64,000 nucleotides of DNA from contig NZ_CARBVX010000008.1 of NCBI RefSeq assembly GCF_948948975.1, positions 6,663 to 70,662 of the forward strand. The letters run 5' to 3'. A program made the position numbers and the translations under genes. Shown here in pieces: positions 41,819-51,559 of the stretch. The notes under the pieces are model-generated. The model was given only the letters and a program-made list of their open reading frames with translations, was not told the DNA's origin and searched no databases. Within the stretch, counting starts at the first letter, position 1. Every line of letters begins with the position of its first letter. This DNA is from an uncultured Lactobacillus sp. GTDB lineage: Bacteria; Bacillota; Bacilli; Lactobacillales; Lactobacillaceae.

Positions 41819-43601
41819 CGAAGAGAGTAAATCAGTTTGGTCTAAAGCAATTCCATTTAAAGAACAAGTTCAAATATTTAAGCGGATTTTAAAGTACGTA
41901 AAGCCTTTTAAAGTAGAATTGGGAGTTGCGATTTTTGGTGCTTTCTTAGTAAGTGTAATTAATATGCTTTTACCAAGGGGACTACAGTTTTTCTTGGATA
42001 ATTATTTGATCAAACAAAAGGCAACGGTACAGATTATAATTTGGGCTGGACTATTATATGGAATCGGAACAATTATTAAGGCAATTCTTCAATTTGTATA
42101 TCAATATTTATATGCACTTGGCGCTGAAAAAACACTTGAAAGTGTAAGAAAAGATTTATATCGAAAACTTCATAGTTTAGGAATGCGTTATTTTGACCAA
42201 ACCCCAGCAGGTTCAATTGTCTCAAGAGTTACTAATGATACGATGACTTTAAGCGACTTTTTGGGTGTACTTTGTCAAGTAGTCATTGGAGTATTCTCGT
42301 TAGTAACTGCTTTTATAGCAATGTATGTAACCAATAAATTTGCGGCGTTAATTGTCTTGATGTTTTTACCAATTTTAGGTTTTATTTTCTGGATTTATAC
42401 ACAAAAGAGTTCCAGATTGTACCGTGCTTTTCGTGAACGGCTTAGTCGAATTAATACTAATTTAAATGAATCTATTGAGGGTGTTTCTCTAATTCAGCAA
42501 TTTAAGCAGGAAAAAAGAATGACAAACCATTTTGAAAATGAGAATGGTACTTTGATGAGAACACGTTTTAACTTGATCCGAGTTAACTCACTTTTGTTAT
42601 CACCAATGACCAGTTTGCTGTATTCATTGGCCCTTGCATTAGTGTTAATGTATTTTGGTTTTCCAATGCAAAAGACTTTTGTTCCTGCCGGAATTGTATA
42701 TGCTTTTTCTCAATATGTACAACAATTTTTTAATCCTATTTCTACTATGATGGATCGAATGACTTCTTTTCAGGATGGAATTGTGGCAGGCAAACGTATT
42801 TTTAGAATTATGGATGAAAAAGAATACGAACCGCGACAAGAAAATGATGAAAGAGCAGTTATTTCGAAAGGAAAGATTGAATTTAAAAATGTCAGCTTTT
42901 CTTATGATGGAAAGAATGAAATCTTACATGATGTATCTTTTGTAGTTAATCCGGGTGAAACTTTAGGAATTGTTGGTCATACTGGATCAGGAAAGAGTTC
43001 AATTATCAATGTAATGATGAGATTTTATGAATTTGGTAGTGGGGAAGTACTTATTGATGGCATTGATATTAGGAAGTTTCCGAAGAAAGAATTACGTAAA
43101 AAACTAGGACTAGTTTTACAAGAACCCTTTATGTTCTATGGAGACATTTCTTCAAATATTCGCTTGTATAATGACAAAATTACAGATCAACAAATTAAAG
43201 ATGCTGCTCAAACCGTCCAAGCAGATTCATTTATTGAAAAAATGCCAGGTAAATATCATGCAAAAGTGATTGAAGGTGGATCAGAACTTAGTCAAGGACA
43301 ACGACAATTAATTTCATTTGCACGAACCTTAGTAACTGATCCTAAAATTTTAGTTCTAGATGAAGCAACGGCTAATGTTGATACAGAAACCGAAAATTTA
43401 ATTCAAGAGGGATTAAAGAAGCTTCGTCAAGGAAGAACGACTTTGGCAATTGCGCACCGTCTTTCAACAATTGCAGATGCGAACCAGATTATTGTTTTGG
43501 ATAAAGGAAGAATTGTTGAACGTGGTACACATGAGGAACTCTTGAAGAAGAAAGGGTACTACTACAATCTTTATAAGCTTCAACAAAATAGTGGTAAATA
43601 A
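41808..43601 (+). CDS. ABC exporter half-transporter, LmrD-like (consensus ATPase site)
   Basis: Partner of the preceding exporter half, with 597 residues. Membrane helices fill about 40-325, and the ATPase domain follows. Walker A is GHTGSGKSS. The signature is LSQGQRQL (about 494-501). Walker B ILVLDEATANVD contains the normal catalytic Glu519, and the H-loop is AIAHRLST. Canonical Walker B here and the Asp in the partner show the usual asymmetry. The ATG overlaps the stop of the upstream gene. It ends at a bidirectional hairpin shared with cfa. Confidence 0.92.
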   Translation: MDNNEESKSVWSKAIPFKEQVQIFKRILKYVKPFKVELGVAIFGAFLVSVINMLLPRGLQFFLDNYLIKQKATVQIIIWAGLLYGIGTIIKAILQFVYQYLYALGAEKTLESVRKDLYRKLHSLGMRYFDQTPAGSIVSRVTNDTMTLSDFLGVLCQVVIGVFSLVTAFIAMYVTNKFAALIVLMFLPILGFIFWIYTQKSSRLYRAFRERLSRINTNLNESIEGVSLIQQFKQEKRMTNHFENENGTLMRTRFNLIRVNSLLLSPMTSLLYSLALALVLMYFGFPMQKTFVPAGIVYAFSQYVQQFFNPISTMMDRMTSFQDGIVAGKRIFRIMDEKEYEPRQENDERAVISKGKIEFKNVSFSYDGKNEILHDVSFVVNPGETLGIVGHTGSGKSSIINVMMRFYEFGSGEVLIDGIDIRKFPKKELRKKLGLVLQEPFMFYGDISSNIRLYNDKITDQQIKDAAQTVQADSFIEKMPGKYHAKVIEGGSELSQGQRQLISFARTLVTDPKILVLDEATANVDTETENLIQEGLKKLRQGRTTLAIAHRLSTIADANQIIVLDKGRIVERGTHEELLKKKGYYYNLYKLQQNSGK

Positions 43602-43634
43602 AAAGCTCGATCGTTTAAGATCGAGCTTTTATTT
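43601..43634. terminator. Bidirectional terminator between the ABC exporter and cfa
   Basis: AAAAGCTCGATC (43601-43612), loop GTTTAA, GATCGAGCTTTT (43619-43630). A perfect 12-bp stem flanked by A and T on both sides. Confidence 0.9.
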
Positions 43635-43643
43635 GAATTATAT

Positions 43644-44825
43644 TTATTTATCATTCAACATGTATTGACGAGTCATTGGTAAGGTTTTACCAGATGGGCC
43701 CTTTGTTAATAGATATTGAATAACATCAATGTTTCCTGATTCAAAGGAAGCGGCACATGCTTGAAGATACATATCCCACATTCTGACAAAGGGTTCGCCC
43801 ATCATTCCTTCAACCTCTGAACGATGGGCATTAAAGTTTTTATCCCAAATTTCAAGAGTTCTTTGATAGTGGCGACGAAGCATTTCCATGTCAGCAATTT
43901 GTAAGTTAGCTTCTTCAATTCTTGAGACAATTTCTACTAGGCCAGGGATGTAGCCACCTGGGAAGATATATTTATTAATCCAAGCATTGGTAGCCCCGCC
44001 TTGTTGACGAGTAATACCATGAATTAAAGCAACACCGTGTGGCTTGAGATATTTAGCAACGTCTTTGAAATATTCTCCTAGGTTTTCTGAACCAACGTGC
44101 TCGAACATACCTACAGAAGTAACATAATCAAAATCACGATTACCTAATTCACGATAATCTTCAAGTAACACTTCAGCTTGATTTTCAAGACCCATGTCCT
44201 TGATCTTTTGGTTGACTAAATCAAATTGCTCTTGGCTTAAAGTAACTCCGGTAACTTTAAGTCCATATTCTTTAGCTGCAGTTAGCATTAAGGTTCCCCA
44301 GCCACACCCAATATCTAATAAAGTCTTGCCTGGTTTAGGATCTAATTTTTGAAGAATATGATGAACTTTAGCGATTTGAGCAGCTTCAAGATCATCTTTA
44401 TTACCATTAGTGAAGTAAGCACATGAGTAAGTCATAGTTGGATCAAGCCATAGTTTATAAAAATCGTTACCGATATCATAGTGACTTTGAACATCTTCTT
44501 GACTTTGCTTCTCCGTATGCTTTTGCTTAGGTAAAAATTTTCTGAATTTTGAAGCACGCATAAACGATTCACTACTTTCATATGCCGCTTCAATTAATTT
44601 TTGGATACTTCCTTTAATTTCAAGGTCTTTATCCATATAAGCTTCACCTAAAGCCAAAGAGGCGTTACTTGTTATTTCTTTAAAAGGAATCTTTTTGTTA
44701 AAAATAACCTCCACTTCCGGTGTGCCATTTCCATAAATTTCTGATTTTCCATCCCAGTATGTAACTTTTACAGGGATATTAAATGAATGACTAAGCATCA
44801 TTTTATACAAAGGTTTTTCTAACAT
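43644..44825 (-). CDS. cfa: Cyclopropane-fatty-acyl-phospholipid synthase
   Basis: Adds a methylene from SAM to unsaturated acyl chains of membrane lipids, giving cyclopropane acids such as lactobacillic acid, usually under acid or stationary stress. The 393 residues contain [13 protein letters not shown] (about 116-128), the SAM motif [12 protein letters not shown] (about 169-180), [10 protein letters not shown] and the later [14 protein letters not shown] precedes the ATG. The upstream gene on the same strand encodes an acyltransferase. A promoter lies in the 67-base gap, so cfa can be made separately. Confidence 0.95.
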   Translation of the reverse strand: MLEKPLYKMMLSHSFNIPVKVTYWDGKSEIYGNGTPEVEVIFNKKIPFKEITSNASLALGEAYMDKDLEIKGSIQKLIEAAYESSESFMRASKFRKFLPKQKHTEKQSQEDVQSHYDIGNDFYKLWLDPTMTYSCAYFTNGNKDDLEAAQIAKVHHILQKLDPKPGKTLLDIGCGWGTLMLTAAKEYGLKVTGVTLSQEQFDLVNQKIKDMGLENQAEVLLEDYRELGNRDFDYVTSVGMFEHVGSENLGEYFKDVAKYLKPHGVALIHGITRQQGGATNAWINKYIFPGGYIPGLVEIVSRIEEANLQIADMEMLRRHYQRTLEIWDKNFNAHRSEVEGMMGEPFVRMWDMYLQACAASFESGNIDVIQYLLTKGPSGKTLPMTRQYMLNDK

Positions 44826-44858
44826 TGTTGATTCTCCTTTTCTACACTAGACTATGTC

Positions 44859-44887
44859 ATTTTAACACTAAAAATCTTGAATAATAA
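44859..44887 (-). promoter_or_regulatory. Probable cfa promoter
   Basis: On the minus strand, TTATTA (44887-44882), 17 bases, TAAAAT (44864-44859) preceded by TGT, giving an extended -10. Confidence 0.45.
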
Positions 44888-44892
44888 GAAAT

Positions 44893-45507
44893 TTATTTTG
44901 CGATATAGTGAAAGTCGGGATTTTGTTCTTTATCTAACTTGTCCCAAGCTTCTTCCAATTGCTGGTATAGAGCAGGTGTAGTTTCTTTATTAATCTTTTC
45001 GCGGCGTGGAATGTAGATAGGCTCACCAAAACAAATGTCTAAAGATTTTCTTTTCAGGAAGCCTTTAAAGGTCAACGGTCCTTGATAAACCACGGGAACT
45101 AATGGCTTATTAGCCATTTTGGCAATAACAAATGCACCACTTTTAAGTTCTTCAGAATGGCGAGTTCCGGAAGGAAAAATAATCAAAGATAGGTCACCTT
45201 TGCGTAATCCTTTAACAGGAATTTTAATTGCAGAAGGTCCTGGATTATCTCGATCTACTGAAAAAGCATGTGCGTGCACTAAAATAAATCTCAAAATAGG
45301 ATTTTTAAAAAGTTCTTTTTTTGCCATAAACATAAATTCCATTGGACTTGCAGCTAAGGCAAAAAGAATTGGTTCCCACCAAGTTCGATGAGGGGCTACT
45401 AAAATATAATTACCTTTCGGTATACGGTCTTTATGATGAACATGTAAATGTCCATTAAGTACCCAGACAATAAATCGGGCAATTGGGCGAATAATTTTAT
45501 AAAACAT
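44893..45507 (-). CDS. PlsC-like 1-acylglycerol-3-phosphate acyltransferase
   Basis: Putative lysophosphatidate acyltransferase of 204 residues, acting at the membrane. An N-terminal hydrophobic segment (about 5-18) precedes the catalytic region. Motif I reads HRTWWE (His40-Glu45), HX4E in place of the usual HX4D. Motif III reads FPSGTRH (111-117) with Ser where Glu is common. The start is the ATG at 45507 after GGAGGAAAG; 12 upstream in-frame codons are unlikely. cfa follows on the same strand, so both modify phospholipid chains. It could be a divergent paralogue of the main PlsC. Confidence 0.82.
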   Translation of the reverse strand: MFYKIIRPIARFIVWVLNGHLHVHHKDRIPKGNYILVAPHRTWWEPILFALAASPMEFMFMAKKELFKNPILRFILVHAHAFSVDRDNPGPSAIKIPVKGLRKGDLSLIIFPSGTRHSEELKSGAFVIAKMANKPLVPVVYQGPLTFKGFLKRKSLDICFGEPIYIPRREKINKETTPALYQQLEEAWDKLDKEQNPDFHYIAK

Positions 45508-45575
45508 GATCTTTCCTCCAATTTTATCTATAGTATTATACAATACAGCAAAGAATTTTTAGAAGGGTATAGAAA

Positions 45576-46598
45576 ATGGATCTATTGAAACCTAATGAAC
45601 GAATTGATTATATGTACAATGATGACCTACAAATCATCCAAGAAAAAGATGCGTTTTCTTTTTCTTTAGATACGCTTCTTCTTGGATATTTTGCACAAAA
45701 TAAAATCCATGATAATTATAAAGTTGTTGATTTATGTAGTGGTAATGGAGCTGCTAGTATCTACATGTCCTATTTTAATCGGGCACATTATGATGCAGTT
45801 GAGATTCAGAAAGAAATAGCTGATCAGGCAAGACGAAGTATTAAATTGAATAAACTAGAAAATCGAATAGAAGTACATTGTCTGAATGCATTAGATGCTC
45901 CAAAGAAATTAGGTAAAGATAAGTATGATGTAGTAGTTGTTAATCCTCCTTATTTCAAAGTTCCTCAAGGTCATATTGTTAATCCTGATGAAAAAAAAGC
46001 CTTAGCAAGACATGAATTAGCCATTAATCTGGAGCAAATAATTAAAGTTTCAAGTGATATGCTCAAAATGAAAGGCAAAATGTTTATGGTTCATCGGCCT
46101 GAGCGTTTGGGTGAAATTATGCATTATTGCTTAGAGAATCAACTGAGTGTAAAGTGGGTGCAACCTTTTGTTTCTAAAAGAGATGCAGATGCCAATTTGG
46201 TAGTGGTAGAAGCCATTAGAAATACTGCTAGTGATGGATTAGTTTTGAGGGATGCAATTGTTGTACATAATCGAGATGGATCTTTCACGCCTGAAATAAA
46301 AAAAGTTATTGCTGAAAATAAGGAAGAAGGGCCTAAAAAAGAAAAATATTATTTTTACTGCTTATTGTGTAATGACGGAAGTTTCTATGGTGGTTTTACA
46401 AATGATTTAGCTCATCGATTAAAGATGCACAATGAAGGAAAAGGAGCTAAATACACAAAAACACGGCGACCAGTAAAAATGATATATCATGAAGAATTTG
46501 ATGATAAAAAACTAGCCTTAAAGAGAGAATATTGGTTCAAACATCATTCAAGAAAATGGAAAGAAGAGTTTTTAAAAGAACATAATGTGAAATTTTAA
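45576..46598 (+). CDS. TrmN6-like tRNA methyltransferase fused to a GIY-YIG domain
   Basis: A 340-residue protein of two parts. Residues 1-246 form a SAM methyltransferase of the YabB/TrmN6 type (m6A37 of tRNA1Val in E. coli). Markers are QEKDAFSFSLDTLLLGYF, VDLCSGNGAASIY and the NPPY motif (Asn123-Tyr126). Residues about 258-335 form a GIY-YIG domain like YazA (UPF0213): YYFYCLLCNDGSFYGGFTN, an Arg-containing helix and LKREYWFK with the metal-binding Glu. In Bacillus these are adjacent separate genes. The frame reads straight through with a charged linker (about 247-257). The role of the nuclease domain is unknown. Confidence 0.9.
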   Translation: MDLLKPNERIDYMYNDDLQIIQEKDAFSFSLDTLLLGYFAQNKIHDNYKVVDLCSGNGAASIYMSYFNRAHYDAVEIQKEIADQARRSIKLNKLENRIEVHCLNALDAPKKLGKDKYDVVVVNPPYFKVPQGHIVNPDEKKALARHELAINLEQIIKVSSDMLKMKGKMFMVHRPERLGEIMHYCLENQLSVKWVQPFVSKRDADANLVVVEAIRNTASDGLVLRDAIVVHNRDGSFTPEIKKVIAENKEEGPKKEKYYFYCLLCNDGSFYGGFTNDLAHRLKMHNEGKGAKYTKTRRPVKMIYHEEFDDKKLALKREYWFKHHSRKWKEEFLKEHNVKF

Positions 46599-46627
46599 TT
46601 GCATTTATAAAATTAATTAGTTACAAT
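46599..46627 (+). promoter_or_regulatory. rpsB promoter
   Basis: TTGCAT (46599-46604), a 17-base spacer and TACAAT (46622-46627). It begins immediately after the stop of the preceding gene. Predicted start near 46634. Confidence 0.75.
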
Positions 46628-46633
46628 GTTCAA

Positions 46634-46750
46634 GTATGCGTTTCGCATATTAATTTATATCACATCAAGAGCGATTAAATTCCTAGGTGCCAATTATTGG
46701 TCAGAATTTAATACGACCTCTTGAGAGGAATTAACCAGGAGGAATTTTTT
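46634..46750 (+). ncRNA. Structured 5' leader of rpsB
   Basis: The leader of about 117 bases begins with hairpin TATGCG-TTT-CGCATA (46635-46649). A long-range stem pairs ATTAAATTC (46674-46682) with GAATTTAAT (46704-46712) and encloses CCAA-TTA-TTGG (46690-46700). A third hairpin CCTC-TTGA-GAGG (46717-46728) ends 10 bases before the ribosome binding site. No T run follows the third hairpin, so translational control of S2 synthesis is the better guess. Confidence 0.5.
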
Positions 46751-47536
46751 ATGACAGTTGTTACTATGAAGCAATTGCTTGAAGCAGGTGTCCACTTTGG
46801 TCACCAAACTAGAAGATGGGATCCAAAGATGGCTCCTTACATTTTCACTCAAAGAAACGGAATCTACATCATTGACTTGCAAAAGACTATTAAGATGTTA
46901 GATGACGCTTACAACTACGTTAAGGCAGTTGCTCAAGACGGTGGCGTATTCTTGTTCGTTGGTACTAAGAAACAAGCACAAGACGCTGTTAAAGAAGAAG
47001 CTACACGTGCAGGTCAATACTACGTTAACCAACGTTGGTTAGGTGGTACTTTGACTAACTGGACTACTATTCAAAGCCGTGTTAAGAGATTAAAGGAATT
47101 AAAACAAATGTCAGAAGATGGCACTTTCGACGTATTGCCAAAGAAGGAAGTTGCACTTTTGACTAAGGAAATGGAAAAACTTGAAAGATTCTTAGGTGGT
47201 ATTGAAGATATGCCAAGAATCCCAGATGTTATGTTCGTTGTTGATCCTAAGAAAGAAAAGATCGCTGTTCACGAAGCAAACATTTTAGGTATCCCTGTAG
47301 TAGCTATGGTTGATACTAACACTGATCCAGATCCAATCGACGTTGTTATCCCAGCAAACGATGACGCAATTCGTGCAATTCGTCTGATTTCAGGTGCTAT
47401 GGCTGATGCAATTATTGAAGGTAAGCAAGGCCAAGATGACAGCGAAGATGTTGAAAAAGAAATGGCTGATAAAGCAGCAGCTGAAGACGATGAAGAAGAA
47501 TCCATCGAAGTAGTTGTTGAAAAATCAGAAGACTAA
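46751..47536 (+). CDS. rpsB: 30S ribosomal protein S2
   Basis: A 261-residue small-subunit protein. [41 protein letters not shown] and [12 protein letters not shown] are diagnostic. The acidic C-terminal tail after residue 225 is typical of lactobacilli. AGGAGG precedes the ATG at 46751; a TTG-type start 10 codons upstream would fall inside the leader hairpin and is rejected. tsf follows 37 bases later, in the universal rpsB-tsf order. Confidence 0.97.
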   Translation: MTVVTMKQLLEAGVHFGHQTRRWDPKMAPYIFTQRNGIYIIDLQKTIKMLDDAYNYVKAVAQDGGVFLFVGTKKQAQDAVKEEATRAGQYYVNQRWLGGTLTNWTTIQSRVKRLKELKQMSEDGTFDVLPKKEVALLTKEMEKLERFLGGIEDMPRIPDVMFVVDPKKEKIAVHEANILGIPVVAMVDTNTDPDPIDVVIPANDDAIRAIRLISGAMADAIIEGKQGQDDSEDVEKEMADKAAAEDDEEESIEVVVEKSED

Positions 47537-47573
47537 TTTGTTTTTACTGTTAGTTCTGTAGGAGGACATATTA

Positions 47574-48599
47574 ATGGCAAAAATTACTGCTCAATTAGTT
47601 AAAGAATTACGTGAACGTACTGGTGCAGGTGTTATGGACGCTAAGAAAGCACTAGTAGAAGTTGACGGTGACATGGATAAGGCAGTTCAATACCTTCGTG
47701 ATAAAGGTATGGCAAAGGCTGCTAAGAAAGCTGACCGTGTTGCAGCTGAAGGTTTAACTGGCGTTTACGTTGATGGTAATGTTGCAGCTATTACTGAAGT
47801 TAACTCAGAAACTGACTTCGTTTCTTCAAACGATAAGTTTGTTAAATTAGTTAATGAAGCTACTAAAACTATTGCTGAAGGTAAGCCTGCTGACATGGAA
47901 GCAGCTGAAGAATTAAAGATGGCTGATGGTACTACTTTGGGTCAGTCATTTGTAGATGCAACTGCTACTATTGGTGAAAAGATCGTTTTACGTCGTTTTG
48001 CTTTAGAAGAAAAAACTGATGACCAAGAATTTGGTGCTTACCAACATAATGGTGGTCAAATTGGTGTTATCACTGTTTTAGAAGGTGCTGATGCAGCTAC
48101 TGCTAAGCATTTAGCTATGCACATTGCTGCTATGAGTCCTAAAGTTATCTCACCTGATGAATTAGATGATGAATTCATTACTGATCAATTAGCTGTTATG
48201 AACCACAAGATTGATCAAGATAACGAAAGTCGTGCTTTGGTAAACAAGAAGCCATTGCCACACCTTGTTTATGGTTCAGAAAAACAATTAAGCGATGATG
48301 TTTTAGCTAAGGCTAAAGAAGACATTAAGGCTGAACTTAAAGAAGAAGGTAAGCCTGAAAAGATTTGGGATAAGATTATTCCTGGTAAGATGCAACGCTT
48401 TATTGATGATAATACTCAAGTTGATAAGCAATTTGCAGTTTTATCACAAAACTACATTATGGACGACAGCAAGACTGTTGGCGAATTCTTAAAGGAAAAG
48501 GGAGCTAAGTTAGTTGCTTTCCAACGTTACGAAGTTGGCGAAGGTATTGAAAAGAAGCAAGAAGACTTTGCTGCTGAAGTACGTGAACAAATGAAGTAA
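47574..48599 (+). CDS. tsf: Translation elongation factor Ts
   Basis: Nucleotide exchange factor for EF-Tu. The 341 residues contain the UBA-like N-terminus [20 protein letters not shown], the dyad core [15 protein letters not shown] (TDFV motif contacting EF-Tu) and the C-terminal coiled region. It is longer than E. coli EF-Ts in the C-terminal core, which is common in lactobacilli. GTAGGAGG precedes the ATG. A terminator follows, separating rpsB-tsf from pyrH. Confidence 0.97.
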   Translation: MAKITAQLVKELRERTGAGVMDAKKALVEVDGDMDKAVQYLRDKGMAKAAKKADRVAAEGLTGVYVDGNVAAITEVNSETDFVSSNDKFVKLVNEATKTIAEGKPADMEAAEELKMADGTTLGQSFVDATATIGEKIVLRRFALEEKTDDQEFGAYQHNGGQIGVITVLEGADAATAKHLAMHIAAMSPKVISPDELDDEFITDQLAVMNHKIDQDNESRALVNKKPLPHLVYGSEKQLSDDVLAKAKEDIKAELKEEGKPEKIWDKIIPGKMQRFIDDNTQVDKQFAVLSQNYIMDDSKTVGEFLKEKGAKLVAFQRYEVGEGIEKKQEDFAAEVREQMK

Positions 48600-48616
48600 T
48601 TATTTACTTAAAAATG

Positions 48617-48647
48617 GGAGTAACGCTTAGGCGTTGCTCCTTTTTTT
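48617..48647 (+). terminator. Terminator after tsf
   Basis: GGAGTAACGC (48617-48626), loop TTAG, GCGTTGCTCC (48631-48640, one T-G), then seven T. Confidence 0.92.
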
Positions 48648-48673
48648 CGGTACAATATATTGCAGTGATTTTA

Positions 48674-48682
48674 TGGTAAAAT
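48674..48682 (+). promoter_or_regulatory. Probable pyrH promoter (extended -10)
   Basis: TGGTAAAAT at 48674-48682 is an extended -10, 27 bases before the pyrH start. The -35 is weak. Confidence 0.4.
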
Positions 48683-48708
48683 GATAAAAGCAATGAGGAG
48701 GTAAATTT

Positions 48709-49434
48709 ATGAGTCAAGTTAAGTACAAACGTATTATTTTAAAAGTTTCTGGTGAGGCTCTTGCTGGTGAAAAAGGCACTGGGATTAATCCAGAAGTTAT
48801 CAAGCATTTAGCTGAAGAAATTAAATCTGTTCACGATCTAGGTGTTGAAATCGGTATTGTTTGTGGCGGTGGAAACATGTGGCGTGGTGAAACGGGTGCA
48901 AATCTAGGTATGGAAAGAGCTCAGGCAGACTACATGGGAATGCTAGCAACAATTATGAATGGTCTCGCTTTGCAAGATGGATTAGAAAACTTAGGGGTTC
49001 CAACACGAGTACAGACATCAATTGAGATGCGTCAAATTGCGGAGCCTTATATCCGTCGTAAAGCTGTTCGTCATCTAGAAAAGGGCCGTGTTGTTATTTT
49101 TGGTGGTGGTACCGGTAATCCTTACTTCTCAACCGATACTACTGCTGCCTTGAGAGCAGCCGAAATTAATGCAGATGTAATTTTGATGGCTAAAAACGGA
49201 GTTGATGGTGTTTATTCAGCTGATCCTAAAGTTGATCCAAATGCTAAGAAATACTCTGAATTGACTCAACTTGATTTGATTTCAAAGAACTTAAAAGTAA
49301 TGGATAGCACAGCTAGTTCATTATCTATGGATAATGATATTCCGCTAGTTGTCTTTAATGTAAATAAGCCTGGTAACATCAAGAAAGTTGTTATGGGTGA
49401 AAATATTGGTACTGTAATCAAAGGTGATAAATAA
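48709..49434 (+). CDS. pyrH: Uridylate kinase
   Basis: Phosphorylates UMP to UDP for RNA and cell wall precursor synthesis. The 241 residues, of the amino acid kinase family, show [50 protein letters not shown] and [19 protein letters not shown]-type ribosome binding (TGAGGAGG) precedes the ATG. The frr ATG overlaps its stop by one base (TAATG), implying translational coupling. pyrH begins the operon running to polC. Confidence 0.97.
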   Translation: MSQVKYKRIILKVSGEALAGEKGTGINPEVIKHLAEEIKSVHDLGVEIGIVCGGGNMWRGETGANLGMERAQADYMGMLATIMNGLALQDGLENLGVPTRVQTSIEMRQIAEPYIRRKAVRHLEKGRVVIFGGGTGNPYFSTDTTAALRAAEINADVILMAKNGVDGVYSADPKVDPNAKKYSELTQLDLISKNLKVMDSTASSLSMDNDIPLVVFNVNKPGNIKKVVMGENIGTVIKGDK

Positions 49435-49991
49435 TGGCTAATGAAGTAATTGAAAAAGCAAAAGATAATATGAAAAAATCTATCGCTGTATTTCAAAAAG
49501 AATTAGGCGGTATTCGTGCGGGCGTTGCAAATGCAAGTTTATTGGATGGAATTAAGGTTAACTACTATGGTGTTCCAACTCCCCTTACACAAATGTCTAG
49601 TGTAAGTATTCCTGAAGCTCGTGTTTTAATGGTAACGCCTTACGATAAATCAACTTTGGATGATATTGAACATGCTATCTTAGCTTCTGATCTTGGAATT
49701 ACTCCAGCTAATGATGGTACTGTAATTAGAATTGTTATTCCGCAATTAACTGGTGAACGTCGTCAAGAAATTGCTAAGCAAGTAGGCAAGCTTGCTGAAA
49801 AAGGTAAGATTGCTGTACGTAATGTGCGTCGAGATGCTATGGATACTTTGAAGCGTCAAGAAAAAGATGGCGATATTACTGAAGATGAACAACGTAGTTT
49901 AGAAAAACAAGTTCAAAAAGTAACTGATGATGCTACTAAAGAAATTGATAAATTAGCAGATCAAAAGAGTCAAGAAATTACTCAGGGTTAG
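49434..49991 (+). CDS. frr: Ribosome recycling factor
   Basis: Splits post-termination ribosomes together with EF-G. The 185 residues show the helical-bundle pattern with [36 protein letters not shown] and [12 protein letters not shown] followed by [13 protein letters not shown]. The start overlaps the pyrH stop. The C-terminal helix is rich in Lys, Glu and Gln. uppS follows at 18 bases. Confidence 0.97.
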   Translation: MANEVIEKAKDNMKKSIAVFQKELGGIRAGVANASLLDGIKVNYYGVPTPLTQMSSVSIPEARVLMVTPYDKSTLDDIEHAILASDLGITPANDGTVIRIVIPQLTGERRQEIAKQVGKLAEKGKIAVRNVRRDAMDTLKRQEKDGDITEDEQRSLEKQVQKVTDDATKEIDKLADQKSQEITQG

Positions 49992-50009
49992 TTTAGGACT
50001 TGATAAGAT

Positions 50010-50729
50010 ATGTCAGAATCAAAAAAACCACTTAATCATTTAGCCATAATTATGGATGGAAATGGTAGATGGGCAAAAAAGAGACATTTACCACGTTTTG
50101 TCGGCCATCGTCATGGTATGGACAATATTCGAAATATTGCTCTTGCAGCCAATGAATTAGGAATAAAAGTTTTAACACTTTATGCTTTTTCAACTGAAAA
50201 TTGGGCTCGTCCGACTGACGAAGTAAATTATTTAATGCGTTTACCAATTGACTTTTTTGATAAGTTTATGCCGGAACTAATGGAAAATAACGTTCGGGTG
50301 AATATCATGGGATTTGTAGACGAACTACCTGAGAAGACATATTTAGTAACTCAAAAAGCTATGGCAGAAACAGCTAATAATACAGGGATGGTACTGAATT
50401 TTGCCTTTAACTATGGATCACGTAGAGAAATAACGGCTGGAGTGCAAGAAATTGCTCGTAAGGCAAAGGTCGGAGAAATTGATATTGATGATATTAATGA
50501 AAAAATGGTTTCAGATTATTTACTAACGCATTCTTTAGCTCCATATGAAGATCCTGATTTATTAATTAGAACATCCGGAGAAGAACGTTTATCAAATTTC
50601 TTATTGTGGCAAATGGCCTATACTGAATTTAGTTTTTCAGATAAATTATGGCCTGATTTTGATAAAACTGATTTAGAAGAATTAGTTAAAGATTATCAAG
50701 GACGTAATCGTCGTTTTGGAAAAGTATAA
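50010..50729 (+). CDS. uppS: Undecaprenyl diphosphate synthase (UppS)
   Basis: cis-prenyltransferase that builds the C55 carrier lipid for peptidoglycan and teichoic acids. The 239 residues contain [14 protein letters not shown] with the catalytic Asp, [24 protein letters not shown] and the C-terminal [19 protein letters not shown]. The ribosome binding site (AGGACTTGATAAG) is weak. cdsA follows 26 bases later, the standard uppS-cdsA-rseP order. Confidence 0.96.
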   Translation: MSESKKPLNHLAIIMDGNGRWAKKRHLPRFVGHRHGMDNIRNIALAANELGIKVLTLYAFSTENWARPTDEVNYLMRLPIDFFDKFMPELMENNVRVNIMGFVDELPEKTYLVTQKAMAETANNTGMVLNFAFNYGSRREITAGVQEIARKAKVGEIDIDDINEKMVSDYLLTHSLAPYEDPDLLIRTSGEERLSNFLLWQMAYTEFSFSDKLWPDFDKTDLEELVKDYQGRNRRFGKV

Positions 50730-50755
50730 TTTTAATTAGAACTGTAGAATTTTAA

Positions 50756-51547
50756 ATGAAACAACGTGTAATAACAGCTATTGTAGCTTTAATTTTATTT
50801 ATTCCGATTGTTTTAATGGGAGGCATTTGGATAGATGTCCTTGTTTGTGCGTTTGCGGCAGTTGGAATTAGCGAAATTTTTATTATGAAGAAACAAATTA
50901 TTGTTTCTTGGGATTTTATCTTGGCCTTATTAGCTACCTTGACCATGGCAGTCCCCGATTCATTCTTTAAATTTTTACCTGCATTTTTAAATAAGCATGA
51001 TATTTTTTATATCTTCGTAATGTTGATGCTGGTAAGAACGGTTTTGTCTAAGAATAAGGTTACCTTTGATGATGCCGGAGTCTATACTTTGGCTGCCTTA
51101 TATATTGGGACTGGCTTTCACTTCATGGCCGCTATTAGAAATGCCCATCTTGGATTAGCAATTTTAGGTTATGTATTTGCAGTTGTTTGGTCAACTGATA
51201 TTGCGGCTTATATGGTTGGACGTAAGATTGGAAAGCATAAATTGTGGCCAGTTATTAGTCCTAATAAAACATGGGAAGGATCTATTGGAGCAGTAATTTG
51301 TGCAGTAATTATCGCAGCAATTTATGTTACTCTAGTTCCTACTGGTAGAAATAATGCTATGATGATTATTCTAGCCTTCTTCTTATCGATTATTGGCCAG
51401 ATTGGTGATTTAGTTGAGTCAGCTTATAAACGCTTTTATGGTGTGAAAGATTCAGGTAAGATCTTGCCTGGGCATGGGGGAATTTTAGATCGGTTTGATA
51501 GCATGCTTTTCGTTTTACCTGTTGTTGCATTTATGGGTATTTTATAG
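50756..51547 (+). CDS. cdsA: Phosphatidate cytidylyltransferase
   Basis: Makes CDP-diacylglycerol from phosphatidate and CTP. The 263 residues hold about seven or eight membrane helices. The family signature near the C-terminus reads GHGGILDRFDSMLFVLP, and GKHKLWPVISPNKTWEGSIG lies upstream. The ATG has no strong Shine-Dalgarno; GAACTGTAGAA lies upstream. Its product is the branch point for phosphatidylglycerol and cardiolipin. rseP follows 12 bases later. Confidence 0.95.
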   Translation: MKQRVITAIVALILFIPIVLMGGIWIDVLVCAFAAVGISEIFIMKKQIIVSWDFILALLATLTMAVPDSFFKFLPAFLNKHDIFYIFVMLMLVRTVLSKNKVTFDDAGVYTLAALYIGTGFHFMAAIRNAHLGLAILGYVFAVVWSTDIAAYMVGRKIGKHKLWPVISPNKTWEGSIGAVICAVIIAAIYVTLVPTGRNNAMMIILAFFLSIIGQIGDLVESAYKRFYGVKDSGKILPGHGGILDRFDSMLFVLPVVAFMGIL

Positions 51548-51559
51548 GAGAGCTATTGA

